64,000 nucleotides of DNA from Hymenobacter sp. BT188 (GTDB taxonomy: Bacteria > Bacteroidota > Bacteroidia > Cytophagales > Hymenobacteraceae), in NCBI RefSeq assembly GCF_014333585.1, contig NZ_JACSCW010000001.1:806001-870000 (forward strand), in the 5' to 3' direction. Both the position numbers and the translations under genes were made by a program. Numbering within the stretch: the stretch's first letter is position 1; every line of letters begins with the position of its first letter. The notes under the pieces were generated by a model. The model saw nothing but the letters and a program-made list of their open reading frames with translations. It was not told the origin of the DNA and ran no database searches. This document shows positions 7,590-15,822 of the stretch, in pieces.

Positions 7590-10373
7590 CTACACTACCA
7601 CATTCACCATTCGGCCAGGTACGACGATTACCTTTTTCGCCGCTTTGCCTTCGCTGAACTTCTCGAATATCTCCGAGGCCAACACTTCCTTTTCAATATC
7701 AGCGGCAACAGCAGCGGCGGCGAAGGTCATTTTGCCGCGCATCTTGCCGTTGAAGGAAATGGGGTAGTCGATGCTGGCTTCTTCGAGGTATTTCTCCTCG
7801 AATACCGGAAATTGGGCCGTAGTAATGCTGCCGGGCTCGTGACCTAGCTCCGCCCATAGCTCCTCCGCCAAGTGAGGCGCGTAGGGCGAAATAATAACTG
7901 TGAGCGGCTCCAGAATAGCGCGCTTGTGGCAATTCAGGGCCGTCAGCTCGTTCACGGCAATCATGAAGGTGCTGACGGACGTGTTGAACGAGAACCGCTC
8001 AATGTCTTCTTGCGCCTTTTTGATGGCTTTGTGCAGAGCCTTCAACTCGGCGGGCGTCGCGGCCTCATCGGTAACGGCTAGCTGGCCATCTTCGGGATGG
8101 AAGAGACGCCAGAGCTTCTTGAGGAAGCTGCTCACGCCGCTCATGCCACTAGTATTCCAAGGCTTGAACTGCTCCAGCGGCCCCAAGAACATCTCGTAAA
8201 GGCGCAAAGTATCAGCACCGTAACGACTAATTAACTCATCGGGATTAGCTACGTTGAAGCGGTTTTTCGACATCTTCTCAACTTCCCAACCGCAGAGGTA
8301 GCGTCCATCATCTTCGGTGATAAATTCTGCATCCGCGAAGTCAGGACGCCACCGACGAAATGCTTCCATATTCATGAAATCATTCTCCACGATGCTGATA
8401 TCTACGTGCAAAGCAGTGGTTTCGTACTGATCCTTTTTACCTAATGAAACGAATGTATTCGTGCCATTAATCCGATACACGAAGTTCGACCGCCCCAAAA
8501 TCATCCCCTGATTAATCAGCTTCTGGAAAGGCTCGTTGCCGCTGACGAGGCCCAGATCCTTCAAAAACAGATACCAGAAACGGGCATACAGCAAGTGGCC
8601 AGTGGCGTGCTCAGCGCCGCCCATGTAGAGGTCAACAGTTTGCCAGTACTGCTCGGCTTCCTCGCTCACAAACCGCTCGTCGTTGTGCGGGTCCATGTAG
8701 CGGAGGTAGTACCAGCTAGAGCCGGCCCAGCCGGGCATAGTGCTTAGCTCGAAGTCGAACTTGCCGCGGTACTTCCAGTCCTGCGCGCGGCCCAGGGGCG
8801 GCTCGCCGGTTTCGGTGGGCTTGTACTCGTCGATTTCAGGCAGCACAATGGGCAAATCGGCTTCGGCCACGCCGTAGGCCACGCCTTCCTTGTAATAAAT
8901 CGGGAGAGGCTCACCCCAGTAGCGCTGACGGCCAAAAATGGCGTCGCGCAGGCGGAAGTTTACCTTTCCTTTGCCCAAATTATGCTCTTCCAGCCAGGCA
9001 ATGAGCTTGTCGTTGGCTTCTTTGAAGGTGAGGCCGTTGATGAGCTCAGAGTTGATGTAGCGACCTTCTTTCGTAGGGTCGGCTTGCTGATCGAGGTTCT
9101 GCTGGGCATCGGTGACGGCGATGATAGGCAGGTTGAAGTGCTTGGCGAAGAGGTAGTCGCGCTGGTCGCCGCTAGGCACGGCCATCACGGCGCCAGTGCC
9201 GTAGCCAGCCAGCACGTAGTCGGCCAACCACACCGGCACTGGCTCGCCACTCACCGGATTGGTAGCATAGCTGCCGGTAAATACCCCCGATACGGTCTTG
9301 GTGTCGGCCATCCGGTCGCGCTCCGAGCGGCGCTTGCTGGCCAGCACGTAGGCGTCTACGGCTTCTTTCTGCTCGGGCATGGTGAGTTGGGCGGCCAACT
9401 CATGCTCAGGCGCTAACACCATAAACGTCGCCCCATAAATTGTGTCGACGCGGGTGGTGTACACCTTGATACCCTGCTGGGGGGCATTTTGGAGCGGAAA
9501 CATCACCTCGGCGCCCACTGAGCGGCCTATCCAGTTGCGCTGCATTTCCTTCACCGGCTCGGGCCAGTCAATGGTATCGAGACCCTGAAGCAAACGGTCG
9601 GCGTAGGCGGTGATGCGCAGGTTCCACTGGGGCATGAGGCGACGCTCGACGGGGTAGCCGCCGCGCTCCGAGAGGCCATCTTTCACCTCGTCATTGCTGA
9701 GCACTGTGCCCAGCGCCGCGCACCAGTTCACGTACGTATCCGACTGATACGCCAGACGGTAGGGGTGAACTGCGTCGATGCGCTGCTTCTCGGTCATCAT
9801 TTGCCACTGCCCGGCCGTGAAGTCGTGGCGCTCGTCGGTGTCGCCAGCAGCGCGCACTCCGGCGCTGCCTTGGGTGCCGAAAATATCCTGCAACGTGCGG
9901 ATGTTCTCGGCGCGGTTGGTGTCGAGGTTATACCAGGAGTTGAACAGCTTCAGGAAAATCCACTGCGTCCATTTGTAGTAGCTGGCGTCGGAGGTGCGGA
10001 TTTCGCGGCTCCAGTCGTAGCTAAAACCCAGCGACGAGAGCTGCTCTATGTAGCGCTGAATGTTCTCGCGGGTCGTTTTTTCGGGGTGCTGACCGGTCTG
10101 GATGGCGTACTGCTCGGCGGGCAAGCCAAACGAGTCGAAACCCATGGGATGCAGCACGTTGAAGCCCTGCAAGCGCTTGAAGCGCGACACAATATCGGAG
10201 GCAATGTAGCCTAGCGGGTGCCCTACGTGCAGGCCCGCGCCGCTGGGGTACGGGAACATATCCAGCACGTAGTACTTGGGCTTGTCGGAGCTGTTGCTGA
10301 CCTCAAACGTTTTATGCGTTTTCCAGTGGGCTTGCCACTTTTTTTCAATTTCCTCGGGACGATACGCGGGCAT
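7590..10373 (-). CDS. leuS: leucine--tRNA ligase
   Basis: Class I aminoacyl-tRNA synthetase charging tRNA-Leu; 927 residues from the ATG at 10373, which places the conserved PAYRPEEIEKKWQ at the N-terminus (the frame runs open to 10463 but upstream residues do not fit). HVGH at residues 49-52 is the HIGH motif. The large insertion in the middle is the CP1 editing domain. KMSKN at 700-704 replaces the usual KMSKS, with Asn at the fifth position. The C-terminal anticodon-binding helices and a short terminal domain ending in VVPGRMVNVVV follow. It is a single essential cytosolic gene, with the stop facing the FAD oxidase gene across the repeat unit. Confidence 0.97.
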   Translation of the reverse strand: MPAYRPEEIEKKWQAHWKTHKTFEVSNSSDKPKYYVLDMFPYPSGAGLHVGHPLGYIASDIVSRFKRLQGFNVLHPMGFDSFGLPAEQYAIQTGQHPEKTTRENIQRYIEQLSSLGFSYDWSREIRTSDASYYKWTQWIFLKLFNSWYNLDTNRAENIRTLQDIFGTQGSAGVRAAGDTDERHDFTAGQWQMMTEKQRIDAVHPYRLAYQSDTYVNWCAALGTVLSNDEVKDGLSERGGYPVERRLMPQWNLRITAYADRLLQGLDTIDWPEPVKEMQRNWIGRSVGAEVMFPLQNAPQQGIKVYTTRVDTIYGATFMVLAPEHELAAQLTMPEQKEAVDAYVLASKRRSERDRMADTKTVSGVFTGSYATNPVSGEPVPVWLADYVLAGYGTGAVMAVPSGDQRDYLFAKHFNLPIIAVTDAQQNLDQQADPTKEGRYINSELINGLTFKEANDKLIAWLEEHNLGKGKVNFRLRDAIFGRQRYWGEPLPIYYKEGVAYGVAEADLPIVLPEIDEYKPTETGEPPLGRAQDWKYRGKFDFELSTMPGWAGSSWYYLRYMDPHNDERFVSEEAEQYWQTVDLYMGGAEHATGHLLYARFWYLFLKDLGLVSGNEPFQKLINQGMILGRSNFVYRINGTNTFVSLGKKDQYETTALHVDISIVENDFMNMEAFRRWRPDFADAEFITEDDGRYLCGWEVEKMSKNRFNVANPDELISRYGADTLRLYEMFLGPLEQFKPWNTSGMSGVSSFLKKLWRLFHPEDGQLAVTDEAATPAELKALHKAIKKAQEDIERFSFNTSVSTFMIAVNELTALNCHKRAILEPLTVIISPYAPHLAEELWAELGHEPGSITTAQFPVFEEKYLEEASIDYPISFNGKMRGKMTFAAAAVAADIEKEVLASEIFEKFSEGKAAKKVIVVPGRMVNVVV

Positions 10374-10582
10374 TAGCAGGAGTTTAGGCTGTTCTGAACA
10401 GGCGAAATTACGCAAAAAGCCGCGCGGCGCCTTGATAAATAGCCTAGCTTGACCACAAGGCACGCTTCGCCGGCTCTGGGGGGCTTTTTAAGCGGCTGGT
10501 TGGGATTTTTGGTTTGGTCTTGCTGAATCTAGAACTTGCTTATCAAAGTATCTCTACCGCTCCGCCACTCTTATCTCTTCCG

Positions 10583-10688
10583 TTTGTCATCCTGAGCAGA
10601 GCGAAGGACCTTCTCACCGAAGAACGACTAGCTTAACAACGACTTGTTCAACTGTTATAAGGTCCTTCGCTCTGCTCAGGATGACAAA
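10583..10688. repeat. inverted repeat, GTCATCCTGAGCAGAGCGAAGGACC family
   Basis: Arms at 10583-10612 and 10659-10688 (30 bases) are perfect inverted copies around a loop of about 46 bases. It lies in the 395-base gap between leuS and the porin gene. The rest of that gap holds one iterated motif copy (10478) and nothing coding. Related repeats are at 22044-22122 and 40513-40619. Confidence 0.9.
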
Positions 10689-10768
10689 TAGTATGGGGTA
10701 GGTGATGACAGACGTTTTAAGCGCACTTTGCTTTGCTCGGTACGACCTGCAGCGAGGTTATTGTGTGC

Positions 10769-11974
10769 TTAAATACCTAGCTCAAACTGAAATACGCCGC
10801 CCCAGCGGTTGCCGGGAGCATCGAGGTCCCAGTTGCCGCGCGCGGGCTGGTAGCTGGCATTCAGCTGGGCTTTCACACGGTGCTTGCGTAGGTATTTAGT
10901 CAGGCCCACTTCCAGCACTTCCTGCTGATCAACTTGCTCTCGAATCACTTGGTCGGGCTGTAGCCAGGAGTAACGCAATGCTGGCTCCCAGCCCGAGGGG
11001 AAATAATAGGAAAGCTGCTGGTTAACGCCCCGGCCCACAAAAGCATAGCGCGGATCGTCGGTAGAATTGTAGGTAAACGGATCGGGGCTGTGCCGCTGCA
11101 TGTACTCGGCCAGATACGCCCAGCCTTGGTATTTCACCATGGCATCGGAAATGAATGTTCCCAGGTCGACGGGGCTATATAAGTCAATGCCGAGCTGCCC
11201 GCCAGTGTTTGTGGTCCTTCGGTTGTAGCTGTAGCCCGCCGCCACCGATACTTTGGGGGTCGGCTCGCGGGCTAAGTCGCCCTCTGAGTAGTCGCCGCCG
11301 TCTTGGAATGCGCCAAAGGGTAGGTACTCCACGCGGCCTGTGTACGCCAATCCGGGGTCAGAACCGTTGGCACTCCGACCTTCGCCGGTAGTGATGGCGC
11401 CTTTCAGTGAGTACAGAGCCACCGGCCCGATGGGGTGAGTGAAATACACTTTGACACCAAAGTCACGGTCGATAGTCAGGGCCGAATTGACAATGGAGCG
11501 CTCCGCAAACTGCAACTGTCCCGACGACGTAACTCGCTGCCGGTTGCCGGGCAGTTTGTTGAGCCCAAATGCCACGTAGAAATTGGGGCTAAAGTTGTAG
11601 AAAATTACCGCGTCCCGCACAATGTTGGCAATGCCGGAAGCTTCAAAATCCTGGTCAGCGCGCGAGAAAGCAAGTTGTAAGCTATAGCCCAGCCGTTCGC
11701 GTAATACATAGCCATCAGCCCGCAAGCGCAACCGGCGCACTCGCGCATCGTACTCCCTTACGCCAAGATCAGTGCCTGAGCGGGTGACGAAGCCCGCCCG
11801 GTTTTGCATCCGAAAGCGGAAGTTAATAAAGAAGAGGGAGTCGGGGGAACGGAACTCCATGCCATTAAAGCGCACAGGCTTTTCATCCGCCTCGCCCTGG
11901 GCATACACCCGCTGATTCAGGCCCAATAAAAGCCCCCCGCTCAAGCCAGCGGCTACTAGTAAACGTCGCATCAT
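10769..11974 (-). CDS. outer-membrane porin, phosphate-selective OprO/OprP family
   Basis: 401 residues from the ATG at 11974 (a second ATG follows at 11971). The signal peptide RRLLVAAGLSGGLLLGL is cleaved near VYAQ-GE. The mature protein is an alternating beta-barrel sequence with aromatic girdles (SLFFINFRFRMQNRAGF, LRADGYVLRERLGYSLQLAFSR) and ends in FQFELGI, a typical outer-membrane C-terminus. OprO/OprP porins take up phosphate or polyphosphate in Pseudomonas. In Bacteroidota the family is broad and the ion is unknown. The longer open frame to 12124 overlaps the next gene and is not used. Confidence 0.85.
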   Translation of the reverse strand: MMRRLLVAAGLSGGLLLGLNQRVYAQGEADEKPVRFNGMEFRSPDSLFFINFRFRMQNRAGFVTRSGTDLGVREYDARVRRLRLRADGYVLRERLGYSLQLAFSRADQDFEASGIANIVRDAVIFYNFSPNFYVAFGLNKLPGNRQRVTSSGQLQFAERSIVNSALTIDRDFGVKVYFTHPIGPVALYSLKGAITTGEGRSANGSDPGLAYTGRVEYLPFGAFQDGGDYSEGDLAREPTPKVSVAAGYSYNRRTTNTGGQLGIDLYSPVDLGTFISDAMVKYQGWAYLAEYMQRHSPDPFTYNSTDDPRYAFVGRGVNQQLSYYFPSGWEPALRYSWLQPDQVIREQVDQQEVLEVGLTKYLRKHRVKAQLNASYQPARGNWDLDAPGNRWGGVFQFELGI

Positions 11975-12030
11975 AAGGCCGCAAGTACGGAAATCAGGCG
12001 CGGTCAGTTGGCACCCGCCGCCCCACAATA

Positions 12031-12759
12031 TTATTGGAATACAGAGTGAAGAGGATTTTTGCCCCCCCAGGTGCCTTCGCTGCTCAGTACCCGAAACCGC
12101 GCAAACAGCTCCTCTACGTACCATTTTTCCTGCCGCGTCAGCCGAATAACTTCCTTATGCTTCTCGTCGCGGTAGGCGTACTGCTGCATGGCCTGGGCCG
12201 ACTCCCAGATGCTGAATGTAGCCTGCCGCACCACCGGTAGTTCACCCAGCCCCACGGCGGCTAATACACCCTGCGCGCCTGCAATAGCGGCGCTGGTAGG
12301 CGCCACAAACTTCCAGAAGCGCGGCGTTTTCCACCAGCGAATGGAAGCGCGGGTAAGCACGGCTATCGGCCCGTCGCTGGGGGGCATTTCTGCGGCGTAG
12401 TCAAACGGATTAGTGCCATCCCAAAGCCCATGCGCTTTGATCGGAGCCAGATGCGCCGTCCAGACTTCCCGACTGCGCCGCTGATACTCCGCCCAAAGCG
12501 GGTGCGCCGCAAAAAAGGTCGCTGCCGCCGCTTCAGATTCCCAGACCGCCATCATCCCATACAGATGCAGATTCGGTCGCAGTCCGAACCCGTTATCGGC
12601 CCCGCTACCCAGCAGCTTGAAAAACCGCAGCCCCGCTACCTTGCGCAGCGGAGCCTGAGAAGTGCCCATCTGGGCTAAACCCCAGCGCGCCTGGCCCGGC
12701 GCTAAGCCGAATAATGAAATGGTAGTGAGTGGGGTAGGGGTCAAGGAAGCAGTGTTCAA
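12031..12759 (-). CDS. CrtA-like (spheroidene monooxygenase family) protein
   Basis: 242 residues with a TTG start at 12759, since no ATG is available upstream in frame before a stop. The pattern GLRFFKLLGSG, NGFGLRPNLHLYGMMAVWES, HGLWDGTNPF, then a second half PVVRQATFSIWESAQAMQQYAY, matches the CrtA/DUF3291-like ferredoxin-fold family. In phototrophs CrtA is a haem-containing carotenoid oxygenase that adds keto groups. There are no carotenoid genes nearby here, so the role may differ. It is cytosolic. It could be a general small-molecule monooxygenase. Confidence 0.7.
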   Translation of the reverse strand: MNTASLTPTPLTTISLFGLAPGQARWGLAQMGTSQAPLRKVAGLRFFKLLGSGADNGFGLRPNLHLYGMMAVWESEAAAATFFAAHPLWAEYQRRSREVWTAHLAPIKAHGLWDGTNPFDYAAEMPPSDGPIAVLTRASIRWWKTPRFWKFVAPTSAAIAGAQGVLAAVGLGELPVVRQATFSIWESAQAMQQYAYRDEKHKEVIRLTRQEKWYVEELFARFRVLSSEGTWGGKNPLHSVFQ

Positions 12760-12798
12760 AATCGAAAGTAAAGATGCACAACTATAACACCATCAGGC

Positions 12799-13014
12799 CG
12801 TCATGCTGAGCTTGCCGAAGCATCTCGCGTGCTGATGAGAGGTTAGTAATCCATTTCAAAAGGCGGTCATGCTGAGCTTGCCGAAGCATCTCTCCTGCTT
12901 CGTTGCAATAACGTTGATTATACTTACTAGTAGAGATGCTTCAACAAGCTCAGCATGACAGTTAGTGTGGCAACATCAGCATGCGAGATGCTTCGCTTTC
13001 GCTCTGCATGACGG
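12799..13014. repeat. compound repeat: four GTCATGC(T/A)GAG units
   Basis: Two direct units begin at 12799 and 12864 (GTCATGCTGAGCTTGCCGAA core) and two inverted units are at 12932-12960 and 12983-13014 (ending GCATGACA and GCATGACGG). The last inverted unit is closer to the GAGCGNAGCGAAGCATCTCGC type than to the other three. It occupies most of the gap between the CrtA-like gene and the terminator at 13053. The segment after the first unit (TGCTGATGAGAGGTTA) recurs at 54851. Confidence 0.85.
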
Positions 13015-13052
13015 TCAAAGAAATTGTGTAGCCGTGAAACTAGTTAGCAACA

Positions 13053-13083
13053 AAAAAGGGCCGGAATTGCTTCCGGCCCTCTC
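13053..13083 (-). terminator. terminator of the pyridoxamine-oxidase-fold gene
   Basis: AGGGCCGGAA and TTCCGGCCCT form a 10-base perfect stem with a 4-base loop. The A-run on + gives a T-run on the minus strand, so it terminates the minus-strand gene ending at 13105. Confidence 0.85.
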
Positions 13084-13104
13084 GCATGGCTCAGAAAAGC
13101 ACGT

Positions 13105-13611
13105 TTAGGGATTTACTTTCGTATGCTCGTCGCCGGTAGGCTGGTACCGCTCGCCGGTAGTCACCGCTTTTACGTAGCCGAACGCGCGCACCAGCACGTT
13201 GCTGGGCTGGTCCCAATACTCACCACGCTCAATATCAACTTTGAGCAGGGAAATATTTGGATCATCAGAGCCCTTTGGAAACCAGGCGCGCAGGCCTTCA
13301 GACCACAAGTCTTTGATTTTTTGACGGTCGTTTACCACGCTGGCAATACCGGAAATAGACACGTACAGGTTGTCGTCGGGCTTGGAATAGCCTAGGTTGA
13401 TATGACGATCCTGCTGCACCTCGTCGATTTTGGCGGAGTCGCGCTCGGTGAAAAACCACAGCGTGCCATCCTCATCGGGCTGCTGCGTGTACATTGGGCG
13501 ACTGTGCAGCGTGCCGTTAGGCTCGGCTGTGGTCATCATCGCTATCCGGATGTTTTTGATACGCTCAATCAGCTTGCTTACGTCGTTACTTACGGCTACT
13601 TGCTCGGCCAT
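13105..13611 (-). CDS. pyridoxamine 5'-phosphate oxidase-fold protein, general-stress 26 type
   Basis: 168 residues from the ATG at 13611 (AEQVAVSNDVSKL). The open frame extends to 13740 but the extra 43 residues lack family character. The split-barrel flavin-binding pattern is visible: IRIAMMTTAEPNGTLHSRPM, TLWFFTERDSAKIDE, HINLGYSKPDDNLYVSISG, and a C-terminal DVERGEYWD-like strand. Stress proteins of this group bind FMN or FAD and have poorly known reactions. It is cytosolic. The start region lies back to back with the divergent ACP phosphodiesterase gene (111 bases between starts). Confidence 0.85.
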   Translation of the reverse strand: MAEQVAVSNDVSKLIERIKNIRIAMMTTAEPNGTLHSRPMYTQQPDEDGTLWFFTERDSAKIDEVQQDRHINLGYSKPDDNLYVSISGIASVVNDRQKIKDLWSEGLRAWFPKGSDDPNISLLKVDIERGEYWDQPSNVLVRAFGYVKAVTTGERYQPTGDEHTKVNP

Positions 13612-13722
13612 GATTTCTAGGGTTTTGGTGGTGTTAAGATCAGTGCTTAGAAATACGGCCGGTGCTCTCGAAGGTTCAGAGCCGTCGAGCTTTTCCCGGT
13701 TCGTAGCGTACTTTAGCCCCCC

Positions 13723-14337
13723 GTGAACTTTCTCGCTCATTTACTGCTGTCCGGCTCACCCGGCTCACCCGATTACGCCGATATTGTGGTTGGCAACTTC
13801 GCGGCCGAAGCTGTGCGCGGACAGGCTGGCGTGCTGGCTTATCCGCCCGCCGTGCAGCGCGGCATCCGTCTGCACCGCTTCATCGACTCGTTTACCGATG
13901 CGCACCCGCTTGTGCGCCGCACCACCGCCCGCCTGCGTGAAGCTGGTCTGGGCAAGTGGGCCGGCGTCGTCTCCGACGTTGGCTTCGACCACCTGCTGGC
14001 CCGCGACTTCGCCCATTACCACCTCGACGACCCCACGGAGCCATTATCCGCCTTCGCTCAGCGCCATTACACCCTGCTGCACGCCCGCCGCACAGAGCTG
14101 CCCGAGCGCCTCCAACATCTTCTCCACTACATGCGCCGCGACGACTGGCTCACTGGCTATGCTCGCCCCCAAGGCCTGGAACGCGCCCTGCTCGGCCTGA
14201 GCCGCCGCGTACCCAGCGCTGAAATTCTAGCTACCGGAGCCGCCGCGTTTCTGGCAGAGCTGCCTGCGTATGAAGCCGATTTCCGGGAGTTCTGGCCGGA
14301 ACTGCGAGGGGCTGTAGGGAATGTTATGCTAGAGTAA
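13723..14337 (+). CDS. acyl-carrier-protein phosphodiesterase-like protein
   Basis: 204 residues with a GTG start at 13723. The beginning MNFLAHLLLSG, then IVVGNFAAEAV, GIRLHRFIDSFTDAHP, DVGFDHLLARDF and MRRDDWLTGY, are the AcpH hallmarks. The conserved His and Asp residues have the HD-like arrangement that hydrolyses the phosphopantetheine arm from holo-ACP, adjusting the apo/holo ratio. It is cytosolic. An iterated motif copy (13716) sits just upstream of the start, overlapping a TACTTTAG box. Confidence 0.88.
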   Translation: MNFLAHLLLSGSPGSPDYADIVVGNFAAEAVRGQAGVLAYPPAVQRGIRLHRFIDSFTDAHPLVRRTTARLREAGLGKWAGVVSDVGFDHLLARDFAHYHLDDPTEPLSAFAQRHYTLLHARRTELPERLQHLLHYMRRDDWLTGYARPQGLERALLGLSRRVPSAEILATGAAAFLAELPAYEADFREFWPELRGAVGNVMLE

Positions 14338-14394
14338 TACTGTCTATTGTTAATTTACTTGGCCACATTATAAAAAGAGCATAATAACCAAAGT

Positions 14395-14982
14395 ATGGAT
14401 ATCACAAGCTTGCCAACAGACAGTTTCTATAAGTTCTTAGCTATTGCAGGCCTCATTATAATGTTTGGTGGGCCAATTTATATTGAAGACCAAATATATG
14501 AAGTAGAGAAAACTCTAATTGAACTAGAAGGAGACTCAAAAATTCTGGAAGTGAAGGATAGAAGAATAAAGCAAAGGATGATAAAGGATAGCACTGAGTT
14601 TTCGGAAGGTGTGAAAGCTATGGAAGAACTTTCTAAAGATCTGCCCTTATCCCAAATAGCAATGAGCGAACACAAGAGAGATACTATTATAGCTAGAATT
14701 CAATCCAACTTGAGAATCGCAGATAGTATTTTACAGTATCAGCGTATGTTAGATGAAAAGCGGTATGATGAGATGATGGTTTCGAGTATTGAAGTAGTAA
14801 AATACAGCACTAAAGTAGATTTGATGGCTTTAAATGCAGAGAAAGTATTCACTTACAGAATCTTTGAGGGACTTTTAGTAAGCATAGGATTTGTACTCAC
14901 TCTATTTGGATTTAAAAAATGGTATGAAATTCAGCAGTATCTAGATAGAATAGTAATCGAACAGGTTATAAAAAGAGAATAA
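14395..14982 (+). CDS. AT-rich gene for a two-helix membrane/coiled-coil protein of unknown function
   Basis: 195 residues, no family recognised. A hydrophobic helix at about residues 12-31 (FLAIAGLIIMFGG) and another at about 156-174 (IFEGLLVSIGFVLTLFGF) flank a long charged helical region predicted to form coiled coil, rich in Glu/Lys/Arg. A short basic tail ends in EQVIKRE. Both termini are probably cytosolic, with the coiled coil outside, or the reverse. Base and codon use differ from the neighbours (many ATA, AGA, TTA codons), which suggests recent acquisition. A terminator shared with the next gene follows at 15034-15060. Confidence 0.6.
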   Translation: MDITSLPTDSFYKFLAIAGLIIMFGGPIYIEDQIYEVEKTLIELEGDSKILEVKDRRIKQRMIKDSTEFSEGVKAMEELSKDLPLSQIAMSEHKRDTIIARIQSNLRIADSILQYQRMLDEKRYDEMMVSSIEVVKYSTKVDLMALNAEKVFTYRIFEGLLVSIGFVLTLFGFKKWYEIQQYLDRIVIEQVIKRE

Positions 14983-15033
14983 ACCCTTCTATAGGCTTCC
15001 CTGAAATGGGACCATTTAAAATTAGTATTATAA

Positions 15034-15060
15034 AAAACGGGGCCCTAAAGCCCCGTTTCT
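15034..15060. terminator. bidirectional hairpin between convergent genes
   Basis: AAACGGGGC and GCCCCGTTT form a 9-base stem with A-run and T-run on the two sides. It ends both the AT-rich gene (+) and the SlyD-type gene (-). Confidence 0.85.
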
Positions 15061-15082
15061 CATTCAAAACAAAAAGTAATCC

Positions 15083-15598
15083 TTAATGCTGATGCCCACC
15101 TTCGCCATGCACGTGGCCGTGGGCTAGCTCTTCCTGTGTCGCGTCGCGGACGGCGGCTACTTGGCCGTCGAAGTGCATGACCATACCGGCCAGGGGATGG
15201 TTGAAGTCCATTTGTACTTCTGTGTCGCCGATGGACACCACTTTGCCTTGCATCTGGTGGCCTTCGTTGTCGGACATGGGTAGGAAGTTTCCTTCCTGAA
15301 GCATTTCCTCGTCTATCTGGCCATCAACTTCGAATACCTGCTTGGGGATGCTTACCACGGCTTGCTGATCGTAGTCGCCGTAGGCTTGCTCGGGAGTGAG
15401 GGAGAAGTTGAACGAGTCGCCGGCCTGCTTGCCATCCAGCTGGTTCTCAAACTCTTCGGGCAAGCCGCTTTTGCCGAATAGAAACACCATGGGGCTATCC
15501 GCCTCCGCTGATTCGACCAATACTTTTTCGTTGTTTTCGTCCGTCACGCTCAGGTCGTAGGTGATGGTAACGACTTTGTTTTCGCTGATTTGAGCCAT
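15083..15598 (-). CDS. FKBP-type peptidyl-prolyl isomerase, SlyD-like
   Basis: 171 residues from the ATG at 15598, where AQISENKVVTITYDL begins the FKBP fold. The open frame to 15748 has no coding character. The FKBP core surrounds an IF (insert-in-flap) chaperone domain (EQAYGDYDQQAVVSIPKQVFE), followed by a return strand HPLAGM near residue 140. The tail HGHVHGEGGHQH is a metal-binding His-rich end, as in SlyD. Role: prolyl isomerase and holdase, with possible nickel or zinc handling. It is cytosolic. Confidence 0.9.
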   Translation of the reverse strand: MAQISENKVVTITYDLSVTDENNEKVLVESAEADSPMVFLFGKSGLPEEFENQLDGKQAGDSFNFSLTPEQAYGDYDQQAVVSIPKQVFEVDGQIDEEMLQEGNFLPMSDNEGHQMQGKVVSIGDTEVQMDFNHPLAGMVMHFDGQVAAVRDATQEELAHGHVHGEGGHQH

Positions 15599-15822
15599 AC
15601 TGCAAGGGGACTTGTGCGTCCTGGAATGTGGGTTGGAAATGGGTTTCGAGCGGCTAGTTACGGAAATGACTCCTAATGCCCGCGCTCCATAGGTGATACT
15701 GCAACCCAGCCGGAGAGGTTTTGGGTAAGTAAAAATTTGCCCCCCCACACAAACGAGTTTGTTAGTAGGCCGTTAGTCTTGTCAGTAATCTTATCCGAAG
15801 CCAACCGCCTCAACTGACCACT

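Noticed and set aside
10583..13014. CRISPR array as an explanation for the repeats
   Set aside because: Units are inverted pairs with varied spacing and no constant direct repeat plus spacer pattern; no cas genes in the window.
13784..14222. Frames in two other phases of the ACP phosphodiesterase gene
   Set aside because: GC-rich shadows; Arg/Pro/Ala-rich without motifs.
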